A DNA stretch of 17,076 nucleotides from CAIODY01 sp041192505. GTDB lineage: Bacteria > Bacteroidota > Bacteroidia > Chitinophagales > CAIODY01. Below are positions 1-5,711 of the stretch, piece after piece. The stretch is taken from positions 1-17,076 of the forward strand of contig JBEEMV010000111.1 of assembly GCA_041192505.1 (NCBI GenBank), in the 5' to 3' direction. The position numbers and the translations under genes were made by a program. The stretch's first letter is position 1. Each line of letters begins with the position of its first letter. The notes below the pieces were generated by a model. That model ran no database searches. It was given only the letters and a program-made list of their open reading frames with translations, and was not told the origin of the DNA.

Positions 1-332
1 CGGAATTAAAAAATGCTCCAGAAAACGTAAGGACTCATTTTCTAAGTTTGCCAAAAGAAAATATGGAATTTGTAGAAGTTTCAGAAGAAGCCTATGTACT
101 TGCAGAAAAATATTTAGAAGAAAAAGTTGTCGGTAAAACAAGTGCTGATGATTGCCGACATATTGCTACTGCAACTATTAACAAAGTTGACTTCTTAGTG
201 AGTTGGAATTTTAAACATATTGTAAATGTTTTTAGAATTCGTGGATATAATTCAGTAAATTTAAAAAACGGATATATTCAACTCGACATTCGTTCACCAA
301 ATGAAATAGTAAATAATGAAGACGAAAATTAA
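1..332 (+). CDS. PIN-domain nuclease, probable type II toxin (5' end cut by window)
   Basis: The frame is open from the window edge to the stop at 332, so the true start lies upstream and only about 109 C-terminal residues are visible; a TTG at 48 is an internal codon. The visible part matches the C-terminal half of VapC-like PIN domains: a stretch reading SADDCRHIATA supplies the late acidic residue and conserved His, and LVSWNFKHIV is the strand plus W-N-F-K-H motif typical of this PIN subgroup. Such proteins are Mg-dependent ribonucleases that act as toxins. The next gene starts inside the last codons in another frame, the tight coupling expected of a toxin-antitoxin pair. Family call is secure; the toxin role is inferred, and the N-terminal catalytic Asp cannot be seen. 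Confidence 0.78.
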   Translation, partial: ELKNAPENVRTHFLSLPKENMEFVEVSEEAYVLAEKYLEEKVVGKTSADDCRHIATATINKVDFLVSWNFKHIVNVFRIRGYNSVNLKNGYIQLDIRSPNEIVNNEDEN

Positions 333-468
333 ATCGGAAAAATTGTTCGACACTGTAAAAGTGTTTAGAGAAATTAAAGAAAAAATTGCAAAAGAAACAG
401 AGAATATGACTTTTGCTGAATTCAAAGAATATTTGAGCAAAAATAAAACCTTGCAAACAGCAAAATAA
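316..468 (+). CDS. Small antitoxin-like protein overlapping the PIN gene
   Basis: An ATG at 316 opens a 50-codon frame ending in TAA at 466-468, overlapping the last 17 nt of the PIN gene. The product is highly charged (many Lys and Glu) and predicted helical; the core reads VKVFREIKEKIAKET followed by MTFAEFKEYL. This resembles the short 'VKxxREIxxxI...MTxEE...YF' proteins that commonly accompany PIN toxins in Bacteroidota and cyanobacteria, where they are taken as antitoxins. Here it lies downstream of the toxin gene, whereas partners of this type often precede it. No DNA-binding domain is evident. The frame is convincing from its overlap and composition; the antitoxin role is inference from position and resemblance. 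Confidence 0.6.
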   Translation: MKTKIKSEKLFDTVKVFREIKEKIAKETENMTFAEFKEYLSKNKTLQTAK

Positions 469-478
469 TTTTTAATAC

Positions 479-505
479 ATCAGCATGTAAAAACTAAGTG
501 CTGAT
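479..505 (+). terminator. Hairpin 11 nt after the toxin-antitoxin pair
   Basis: A perfect 7-bp inverted repeat (ATCAGCA at 479-485, TGCTGAT at 499-505) with a 13-nt loop follows the stop codon at 468. There is only a weak T-tract after it, so it may be a weak terminator or a processing hairpin. The rest of the gap to 726 holds no convincing gene; a second ATCAGCAT followed by an A-tract occurs near 691. Confidence 0.35.
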
Positions 506-726
506 TTGCTACAACTCAATAGCTTAACTTTTGCTTCAACTTCTTTTGCATTCATTAGCCATGAGCTTTAGCGATGGATGTTAGTGAAAAATATTTTGTG
601 TTTGTTTCGATGATATACTTACCAGTTAAAGCAGGTGTTTACTGAATACTAGTTGCTTATAAATATAATCCGTTTGGATTTAAAATTAATTCATCAGCAT
701 AAAAATCTATTTATAAATAGTTTATT

Positions 727-1341
727 TTACATCTCATAAATTTTTATTGTTGATTTTATCTTTTCAAATGTATTTGACCAGTTATTCTTGTCAATACTGA
801 ACTCTAAATGTACAATGTGCATTCTATCATTATTTTGAAAAAAATAAAACTCAACAGCGGTAGGAGGATGATTGCCAATTTTCCTTTTATACTTACAAAC
901 AATGGTATTTTGATTATTTAACTTAGTAATTTTTGCATCACTCCATTCCAAAACATTAATATTAGAATTAAGTAGTTCGTTCTTTAGACTATTATTTATT
1001 TCATCTGCTTCAGCTTGTAAGATAGAATTATTTATTTTTTTGAATTTACCATTATAGCCCTTTATAGTTTTTATAAATACTCTTGCATAAGTATCAAAGC
1101 TATTTTTGTCAAATTCATTTAAATTCCTTTGTTGGAATATTACATTTGAAGCACTAATGCCATTAATGATTTTTTGATTTCCTACAATTTCTTTGTAAAG
1201 ACCTTTTTGAATTTCCATACTACTTGGTAATCCAATCATTCCAAAACCTTCAATTTTAACTGTAGACCAATCTATAGACTGAGCAAAAGCAACTAAAAGA
1301 AATAAGTTACAGATTAATATTATTATGTATTTTTTCATCAA
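727..1341 (-). CDS. Secreted protein of unknown function
   Basis: A 204-residue protein with a clear signal peptide: two Lys after the start, a hydrophobic core (about residues 5-18) and a likely cleavage after the AFAQ region at about 20-21, giving a periplasmic or exported mature protein of about 184 residues. No lipobox Cys is present. The mature part shows alternating strands and amphipathic helices without a catalytic motif that I recognise; its general look (a short beta start, then helix and C-terminal strands) is loosely like PsbP/DUF1795-type folds, but this is a weak impression. It is the last gene of the leftward set, 7 nt after the preceding membrane-protein gene, so co-transcription is likely. 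Function unknown. Confidence 0.75.
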   Translation of the reverse strand: MMKKYIIILICNLFLLVAFAQSIDWSTVKIEGFGMIGLPSSMEIQKGLYKEIVGNQKIINGISASNVIFQQRNLNEFDKNSFDTYARVFIKTIKGYNGKFKKINNSILQAEADEINNSLKNELLNSNINVLEWSDAKITKLNNQNTIVCKYKRKIGNHPPTAVEFYFFQNNDRMHIVHLEFSIDKNNWSNTFEKIKSTIKIYEM

Positions 1342-1348
1342 GTATTAA

Positions 1349-1786
1349 TTAGAAATATGTCATCAATCCGAATACAAAAAATATTAGTCCAATTGCAAGT
1401 AAAATCATTTGTATGCCAAACAAAGTCCATGTTAAATTTCCTTTTTCTTTAGTAAGGTATTCTATTTCTTTTGTCGTTTTTCCCTCATCATAAAAATTTG
1501 CAGTCTTTCTAAAATCATATAGTCGATTTACCACCAAGAAAGTATAAGAAATAATTGATACTACTAAAAAAAACAGACTTATTCCAAAAATATAGAACCA
1601 ACACTTTACTGGAGAGTTTACTTTATCGACCATCACTTTTAATATAAAACCAATTGTAGCGGAAGAGAAAATAAAAAATAAATTAGCTGATTCACTTAAT
1701 TGTTTTCTTTGCTGCTCTCTCCAATAAAAATACTTATCTCTAATGGACTTAGAACCTTCTATCTCTTCATTTATTGAGTGTGTCAT
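1349..1786 (-). CDS. Three-helix integral membrane protein, unknown
   Basis: The 145-residue product has a charged cytoplasmic-type N-terminus containing DKYFYWREQQRKQ (about residues 18-30), then hydrophobic helices at about 36-52, 62-87 and 119-143, with a charged linker RLYDFRKTANFYDEGK (about 88-103) between the second and third. That layout resembles a set of small uncharacterised bacterial membrane proteins carrying an RL(x)DFRxTAK-like linker, and superficially the SLATT-type helix arrangement, but I cannot assign a family. Its ATG overlaps the stop of the preceding gene by 4 nt (ATGA), which indicates translational coupling. Function unknown. Confidence 0.72.
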   Translation of the reverse strand: MTHSINEEIEGSKSIRDKYFYWREQQRKQLSESANLFFIFSSATIGFILKVMVDKVNSPVKCWFYIFGISLFFLVVSIISYTFLVVNRLYDFRKTANFYDEGKTTKEIEYLTKEKGNLTWTLFGIQMILLAIGLIFFVFGLMTYF

Positions 1787-2019
1787 GAATCAAAAGTTGT
1801 ATCGCTTTTATTTACTTCATTTGCTGTTTCCTTATCCCATTTTGTTAAAGGAGGCATGAATTGTATCCAAATCATTGCAATAATTGGTAAGAAAAAACTA
1901 AATACTCCCCAACTGCCATAATCTCTATTTAATTCTTTTGCTTTGGTAGCACAAATGCTTACTCCAACGATTCTTAAAATTAAATATAAGAGTAAAATAA
2001 AAACTCCGTTGCCTTCCAT
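1783..2019 (-). CDS. Small two-helix membrane protein
   Basis: A 78-residue product with hydrophobic segments at about residues 5-24 and 38-56, and a short hydrophilic C-terminal tail ending TTFDS. Between the helices lies a short polar stretch (KAKELNRDYGSWG), a Gly/Trp-containing turn often seen in tiny Bacteroidota membrane proteins. It shares a 4-nt ATGA overlap with the next gene downstream and starts 11 nt after the stop of the J-domain-like gene, so it sits in the middle of a tightly packed leftward set. It has no recognisable domain. The close packing is the best evidence that it is real. Confidence 0.62.
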   Translation of the reverse strand: MEGNGVFILLLYLILRIVGVSICATKAKELNRDYGSWGVFSFFLPIIAMIWIQFMPPLTKWDKETANEVNKSDTTFDS

Positions 2020-2030
2020 TCTTTTATTAT

Positions 2031-2456
2031 TTAAAAGTTTAAATTAAGTTCATTCATTGCTCTTTGTTTTAGCGATAAAAGCTTCTCGAAATTTCTTTTG
2101 TTTTTGGAAATTTCTTGAAATATTTCCTCCGCATTTTTTTGATTGGGCATATTCACAAATTTATCTGGGTGACATTTACGGCTCAACTCTTTGTATAATT
2201 CCCCAGAACTGTTTATACTATTCATTAGGTTGTCCATATTAATGGTTGTAGTTTTTGATTTTTTTACTATGTCCTTGGTTAAATCAGAAAATGCAAGATT
2301 TGTATTTCTTTTTTTCTCTCGGATTAGTAAAAAAAGAATAATTGCAAATTCAATTATTGCAAGCCAAAACCAAAATAATATCCAAATGGAATTTAAAGTT
2401 TGTAATGTTGCAACTTTCATTGTGTCTGTTTGGAATAGCAGAATAGGTATCATCAT
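2031..2456 (-). CDS. Membrane-anchored J-domain-like (HPD) protein
   Basis: This 141-residue protein has one strongly hydrophobic segment (about residues 22-46), a basic stretch (REKKR), then a soluble C-terminal region. Residues 87-100 read as helix II of a J-domain with the invariant HPD loop (His96-Pro97-Asp98, in KCHPDKF), followed by an amphipathic helix (about 108-133) matching helix III. J-domains stimulate the ATPase of DnaK-type Hsp70s, so a membrane-tethered DnaK recruiter is the natural inference. The stretch before helix II is a poor match to the usual helix I, and no G/F, zinc-finger or substrate-binding domain is present. The start ATG overlaps the stop of the upstream gene by 4 nt; two adjacent ATG codons make the first residue ambiguous by one. 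Confidence 0.68.
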   Translation of the reverse strand: MMIPILLFQTDTMKVATLQTLNSIWILFWFWLAIIEFAIILFLLIREKKRNTNLAFSDLTKDIVKKSKTTTINMDNLMNSINSSGELYKELSRKCHPDKFVNMPNQKNAEEIFQEISKNKRNFEKLLSLKQRAMNELNLNF

Positions 2457-2857
2457 TCACTCTGTTTTAAATATCCACCAATATTTGCATGTTTTTTTAA
2501 TGCCCATTTTAATCCATTAAATCCCTTACTATCATGAACTTCAAGAGTATCCCAACCCAATGCAATTAATTTTCTTACTAGTTCTTCATTGTCTAAAACA
2601 ACTTTTCCTATTTCTATCATTTCATCTCTTTCAAGCGGTTTTCCTGACAAAGCTTTGATTCTAAAACCACCACCAAGAAATTTTGAAAATGCATGTCGAT
2701 AATCACTTTCACCTGTTGTGATTTTTGTTTCTAAAAGTGTTGGTGCTCTACCATTAATGAAAGAAGTTTTGGCGGCTCTATTAAAATCACGAATAAGTCT
2801 ATGTCTCTCACTCATCTCCCCAAACCAATCTATGATTACAATAATTTTATACCACAT
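2453..2857 (-). CDS. Conserved-looking hypothetical protein
   Basis: A 134-residue soluble protein at the head of the closely packed leftward genes. A second Met at about residue 15 (MSERHRLIRDFNRAAK) may be the true start, since the 14 residues before it form an isolated hydrophobic stretch that is otherwise unexplained. The core contains a Gly-rich turn FLGGGFRIKALSG (about 59-71), then acidic and basic helices; the C-terminal third includes LIALGWDTLEVHD (about 97-109) and WALKKHANIGGYL near the end. The Gly and Trp pattern suggests a folded domain, but I recognise no family. The 4-nt overlap with the J-domain-like gene suggests that the two products are made together and may act together. 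Confidence 0.65.
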   Translation of the reverse strand: MWYKIIVIIDWFGEMSERHRLIRDFNRAAKTSFINGRAPTLLETKITTGESDYRHAFSKFLGGGFRIKALSGKPLERDEMIEIGKVVLDNEELVRKLIALGWDTLEVHDSKGFNGLKWALKKHANIGGYLKQSE

Positions 2858-2913
2858 ATTTCAAATACATTTGGTTTGTTAGAATTAATTTTTGTAATCG
2901 TTTTTGTACGCTG

Positions 2914-3033
2914 CTATAAAAACTTCTTGATTAAATTATAAACGATATAACCTATTCCAACAAATATTCCTATTCCAAGTATAAGTAGAATAAATTCACT
3001 AAATCCAGGCATTCCGAGTAAAAGATGTTTCAT
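2914..3033 (-). CDS. Putative 39-residue single-span membrane peptide
   Basis: On the minus strand an ATG at 3033 opens 39 codons ending in TAG at 2914. The product begins MKHLLLGMPGFSEF, continues as a long Ile/Leu/Gly-rich hydrophobic helix (about residues 13-33) and ends with a basic tail NLIKKFL: a single-pass membrane peptide with the topology of many small bacterial membrane proteins. The start loosely recalls the N-terminus of TatA-like peptides, but the basic amphipathic helix of TatA is absent. It lies 56 nt upstream of the leftward gene set and could be its first gene. Evidence is compositional only; the frame is shorter than usual annotation cut-offs. Confidence 0.42.
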   Translation of the reverse strand: MKHLLLGMPGFSEFILLILGIGIFVGIGYIVYNLIKKFL

Positions 3034-3120
3034 TTTATTTATTGTATTTATTGCCTACTCTAAATTTAGTTTTCGGCTTATCTTATTTATTGTGGCGTAA
3101 AATAAAAACAAAAAATTAAT

Positions 3121-3138
3121 AATGACAAATATGTCATT
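3121..3138. promoter_or_regulatory. Perfect palindrome, candidate XRE operator
   Basis: AATGACA (3121-3127), four-base spacer AATA, then TGTCATT (3132-3138): a perfect 7+4+7 inverted repeat. It covers the first possible ATG (3122) of the XRE gene and lies 37 nt before the ATG at 3176, and it sits between divergent transcripts. Small XRE regulators commonly bind such dyads near their own promoters, so autoregulation is a reasonable inference. Confidence 0.45.
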
Positions 3139-3175
3139 GTATTTTTTTTTGAATGGAGTGAGATTGCCTTTACAA

Positions 3176-3400
3176 ATGGGACAAATCAAAAACAAAAAAT
3201 TACTTTATAAAATTGCAACCGAAATCAAAAATATTCGGATGGAAAATGAAGTTACATTGCAGCAGTTTTATAATGATACAGGTATCCATTTAGCAAGAAT
3301 TGAACAAGGAAAAAATAATATTTCCATATCTACATTAAAATCAATTTGCACTTATTTCAAAATCACATTAGTGGATTTTTTTAAAAAAGTTGAAGAGTGA
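3176..3400 (+). CDS. Short XRE-family helix-turn-helix regulator
   Basis: I use the ATG at 3176, giving 74 residues. An in-frame ATG at 3122 would add 18 residues (MTNMSLYFFLNGVRLPLQ) that do not look like the family and would place the start inside a perfect palindrome. The protein is a single HTH_3/XRE domain: KLLYKIATEIKNIRMENEVTL (helix 1 and turn), FYNDTGIHLARIEQGKNNIS (helices 2-3 with the recognition helix), and STLKSICTYFKITLVDFFK (helices 4-5). The NDTxIHxARIExG pattern is characteristic of a common stand-alone Bacteroidota XRE regulator. No partner toxin is adjacent; the neighbouring leftward membrane genes are divergent and could be its target. Confidence 0.82.
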   Translation: MGQIKNKKLLYKIATEIKNIRMENEVTLQQFYNDTGIHLARIEQGKNNISISTLKSICTYFKITLVDFFKKVEE

Positions 3401-3584
3401 TTTTCTTCCCTGATAAAATTGCTTTGTAGCATAGAACTTAAGGAGCACAAACGAGCATCAAAGTGGAATCTCCGACTATCGTAATTTGTAATTTACAAGC
3501 GTATATACCCCGATTATGCCTTCGTTTTTTTAAATAATTTATCATGCCGCACCTACGGCGCTAAAAGAGTTTGAGGTGTTGTGC

Positions 3585-3779
3585 TTTTCTATTAATAGGT
3601 CACTCCTAACGGAGTTAAATACAAAAGTTGTTTCCGAAAAAATCTTTGTGGCTTTGCGGCTTTGTGTGAAAAAAAAATAATGCAATGCTTAATAATCGAA
3701 TTTTGAATATCGAATTATTTTTCATTTCTATTCTTCATTCCAATCGTTCTAGTATTCGGTTGTTCGATTGCTCCTATAC
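3585..3779 (+). repeat. Direct repeat, copy 1 (about 195 bp)
   Basis: This block recurs at an offset of 225 bp (224 after one A-run difference). It opens with CTTTTCTATTAATAGGTCACT and ACTCC-TAAC-GGAGT, a 5-bp stem hairpin. Next come three near-identical octamers (CTTTGTGG, CTTTGCGG, CTTTGTGTG) and a 9-A tract, then an AT-rich part with repeated CGAAT and a TTCGGTTGTTCGATTG end. Upstream, a box GCCGCACCTACGGC (about 3544-3557) is itself a dyad. Such hairpin and octamer blocks resemble dispersed intergenic repeats of Bacteroidota; that comparison is from memory. Confidence 0.75.
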
Positions 3780-3809
3780 CTACAACGCTTATGTGTTTGT
3801 GTGGTATTT

Positions 3810-4003
3810 TTTTCTACCAATAGGTCACTCCAAACGGAGTTAAATACAAAAGTTGTTTCCGAAAAAATCTTTGTGGCTTTGCGGCTTTGTGTGAAAAAAA
3901 ATAATGCAATGCTTAATAATCCAATTTTGAATACCGAATTATTTTTCATTTCTATTCTTCATTCTAATCGTTCGAGTATTCGGTTGTTCGATTGCCCCTA
4001 TAC
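3810..4003 (+). repeat. Direct repeat, copy 2 (about 194 bp)
   Basis: About 96% identical to copy 1, with roughly six substitutions and one lost A in the A-tract (8 versus 9). The hairpin keeps its stem but changes its loop (ACTCC-AAAC-GGAGT). Copy 2 is preceded by CCTACAACGCTTATG, related to CCTACGGCGCTAAAA before copy 1. After it, TTTAGCGATATTGTACTTTTCTA (about 4019-4042) resembles TTTGAGGTGTTGTGCTTTTCTA before copy 1, so a third partial copy seems to begin there. This is consistent with tandem duplication. Confidence 0.75.
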
Positions 4004-4144
4004 TCAGGTAAATAAAGGGTTTAGCGATATTGTACTTTTCTATATTAGTAGAACAATCTTAGAGAAGTTTAACACAATTACATTTTAGAAATCCTACTAA
4101 CTCAAAATTTTCAAAAAGCGATTCAAAAAAAATCAAAAAATATT

Positions 4145-4173
4145 TTGCCATTCAAATTTCAATTGTAACTTTG
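4145..4173 (+). promoter_or_regulatory. Bacteroidota-type promoter
   Basis: TAACTTTG at 4166-4173 matches the -7 consensus TAnnTTTG, with TTG at 4145-4147 (inside TTTTG) 18 nt upstream as the -33 element. Transcription would start near 4180, about 15 nt before the ATG at 4195. The -7 box overlaps the left arm of the operator at 4168. Confidence 0.65.
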
Positions 4174-4193
4174 CATTACAAAGTACTTTTAAA
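4168..4193. promoter_or_regulatory. Operator-like dyad, site 1 of 2
   Basis: ACTTTG-CATTA-CAAAGT is a perfect 6+5+6 inverted repeat, followed at once by ACTTTTAAA, which makes a second internal palindrome AAAGTACTTT. The same 26-bp pattern recurs at 5171-5196 with a different 5-nt spacer. It overlaps the -7 box, so a protein bound here should repress. The winged-helix regulator encoded at 4854 is the likely ligand (inference). Confidence 0.6.
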
Positions 4194-4194
4194 A

Positions 4195-4854
4195 ATGAAT
4201 GAAACAGAAAATCAATTAGAAGCATTACAAGATATTAGAAACATGATGGAGCGTTCATCAAAATTTGTTTCATTAAATGGTTTCTCGGGCGTATTTGTAG
4301 GCTTGTTTGCCTTAATTGGCGTAGGCATTTTAACAGCCTATACACAAGTGCACAACGAAGATTTAAACACCAATGTGCCATATTTTGCTTTGCTCATAAA
4401 AGATAATCATTTGTATTTACCCGTACTTACTTTTTATTTTATAATAGCAGCAAGCGTATTGTTGTGTTCGTTTTTAATTAGCATGTGGCTTACCATTCAA
4501 AAAGCACGAAAAGAAAAAGTTAGTTTGTATGATAAAACAGCCAAGCGATTATTAATAAACATGATGATTCCGTTGGTAGCTGGCGGATTATTTTGCTTGG
4601 TATTATTGTATCATTTACAAGTGCAATTAATAGCACCAACGATGTTAATTTTTTATGGAATGGCATTGTTGAATAGCAGCAATTACACCTATCGAGATGT
4701 TAGGTATTTAGGAATAATAGAAATTGCGGTAGGATTAATAGCTTCATTTTTTGTTGAAGAAGGCTTAATCTGCTGGGCTTTTGGCTTTGGCTTAATGCAT
4801 ATAGTATATGGTATTATGATGTATTTTAAATACGAATCAAATGTGTTGAAGTAA
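4195..4854 (+). CDS. Multispanning membrane protein of a winged-helix operon
   Basis: The start at 4195 (MNETENQLEALQDIRNMMERSS) is chosen because the longer frame from 4171 begins inside the promoter and operator. The 219-residue product has a charged N-terminal helix, then about six hydrophobic segments: roughly residues 30-50, 77-100, 124-145, 148-162, 172-188 and 193-209. ASVLLCSFLISMWLTIQKARKEK forms the end of helix 2 and a basic loop. I know this as an uncharacterised Bacteroidota protein family found next to HTH_34-type winged-helix regulators. The stop overlaps the regulator's ATG by 1 nt (TAATG), so the two are translationally coupled; the membrane protein may sense a signal or modulate the regulator, but that is unproven. 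Confidence 0.78.
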   Translation: MNETENQLEALQDIRNMMERSSKFVSLNGFSGVFVGLFALIGVGILTAYTQVHNEDLNTNVPYFALLIKDNHLYLPVLTFYFIIAASVLLCSFLISMWLTIQKARKEKVSLYDKTAKRLLINMMIPLVAGGLFCLVLLYHLQVQLIAPTMLIFYGMALLNSSNYTYRDVRYLGIIEIAVGLIASFFVEEGLICWAFGFGLMHIVYGIMMYFKYESNVLK

Positions 4855-5153
4855 TGAAAATACAGATTGATAAATTAAATAAAGCTTTTGAAAGCCGCAT
4901 CAGATTGGGCATTATGTCGGTACTAATGGTAAACGATACGATAGATTTTAATGCGATGAAAGAAGTATTGCAAACTACTGATGGCAATTTAGCTAGCCAT
5001 ATTGCAGCATTAGAAAAAGCTGAATTTATTGCTATCAAAAAATCATTTGTAGGTAAAAAACCGAACACAAATTTTGCTGCCACAAAATTAGGCAAAGCCG
5101 CATTTAAGCAACACATCGATGCACTTGAAAAATTATTGAAACAAACTAAATAA
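4854..5153 (+). CDS. Winged-helix transcriptional regulator (HTH_34 type)
   Basis: A 99-residue protein consisting almost entirely of one winged-helix domain: LNKAFESRIRLGIMSVLMV (helix 1), DFNAMKEVLQTTDGNLASHI (helices 2 and 3; the recognition helix begins at about residue 43), then the wing strands with KKSFVGKKPNTNFAATKLG, and a C-terminal helix (about 82-97) suited to dimerisation. This matches the ArsR/MarR-like 'winged helix DNA-binding domain' family (PF13601). No metal-binding Cys is seen. It is coupled to the preceding membrane-protein gene, and identical operator-like dyads flank this two-gene unit, so autoregulation plus control of the downstream genes is the best inference. The family call is strong; the effector is unknown. 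Confidence 0.88.
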   Translation: MKIQIDKLNKAFESRIRLGIMSVLMVNDTIDFNAMKEVLQTTDGNLASHIAALEKAEFIAIKKSFVGKKPNTNFAATKLGKAAFKQHIDALEKLLKQTK

Positions 5154-5170
5154 TATTTTTTTGCTCACAA

Positions 5171-5196
5171 ACTTTGAAATTCAAAGTACTTTTAAA
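5171..5196. promoter_or_regulatory. Operator-like dyad, site 2 of 2
   Basis: ACTTTG-AAATT-CAAAGT followed by ACTTTTAAA: the arms and trailing sequence are identical to site 1 at 4168 while the 5-nt spacer differs, the pattern expected of a conserved protein-binding site. It lies 11 nt before the ATG at 5207 and 18 nt after the regulator's stop. The -7-like box here is AAACTTTG, one base off consensus. Confidence 0.6.
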
Positions 5197-5206
5197 TTAA
5201 TTAAAA

Positions 5207-5710
5207 ATGAAAAACAAAACAGAAAAAATTGAACGTGAAATAAAAATTTGGGTAATGATTTTTATGGCTGGTTTATTCCTAAGTGGCATCACTGCATTTC
5301 CTATTGAAACAGAATTGAAATGGTTGATGAAGTTTTCAAACTATTTACCAATAAGCATTGCAGCATTTTTACAAATGGTTTGTAATGCTGTAATAGAAAC
5401 AAATTTGCATTATCCATTTTTAGCTTATGGCTGCGATTGGTTAGCATTTGCACATGTAATGCTTACCATTTTATTTATAGGTGTTTATCGCAATCCTGTA
5501 AAAAATATTTGGATAATTGAATTTGGAATGATTGCCTGCATATGTGTTTTTCCATTAACATTTATCTGCGGACACATTCGCCACATACCATTTTATTGGC
5601 AATTAATTGATTGCTCGTTTGGTGTGTTTGGCATCCTGCCATTATTAATAGTGCATAAAAAAATTAAACAGTTAGAAATATCGTTATCAATAATTAACTC
5701 AAACAAATAA
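5207..5710 (+). CDS. Conserved four-helix membrane protein
   Basis: The 167-residue product has hydrophobic segments at about residues 14-31, 74-92, 101-122 and 131-150. The last third is highly patterned: FAHVMLTILFIGVYRNP, then W-I-I-E-F-G-M-I-A-C, GHIRHIPFYWQLIDCSFGVFG. I recall closely similar motifs (RxPVxNxWxIEFGMIAC and IPFYWRLIDxSFGxxGxxPL) in an uncharacterised membrane family found in several phyla, often next to HTH_34 regulators. Conserved His, Arg, Trp and Cys near the membrane surface could bind a ligand or metal, but no function is established. It follows operator site 2 directly and is 1 nt from the next gene, so it heads the second transcript. Confidence 0.78.
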   Translation: MKNKTEKIEREIKIWVMIFMAGLFLSGITAFPIETELKWLMKFSNYLPISIAAFLQMVCNAVIETNLHYPFLAYGCDWLAFAHVMLTILFIGVYRNPVKNIWIIEFGMIACICVFPLTFICGHIRHIPFYWQLIDCSFGVFGILPLLIVHKKIKQLEISLSIINSNK

Positions 5711-5711
5711 C

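Larger units (their letters stand above)
3401..4165. other. Gene-free repeat-bearing intergenic region
   Basis: About 765 bp contain no convincing gene on either strand; the long frames here run across repeated DNA and encode low-complexity protein. The first part (3401-3540) has TTGTAA-T-TTACAA, a small dyad near 3490. From about 3545 the region is built of repeats listed separately: two copies of a block of about 195 bp, hairpin boxes, and a partial third copy near 4010-4060. The last 100 bp are AT-rich leader and promoter DNA for the next operon. Confidence 0.7.

Noticed and set aside
660..690. AATCC-GTTT-GGATT mini-hairpin downstream of the leftward operon
   Set aside because: Its 5-bp AT-rich stem has no clear T-tract in the leftward direction; too weak to call a terminator.
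3585..4003. Possible CRISPR array
   Set aside because: There are only two long copies, with no short regular repeats or unique spacers and no cas genes nearby.
3749..4088. Open frames of 66 and 106 codons on opposite strands in the repeat region
   Set aside because: They run across duplicated non-coding DNA, overlap each other and encode low-complexity sequence with no domain; the repeats explain them.
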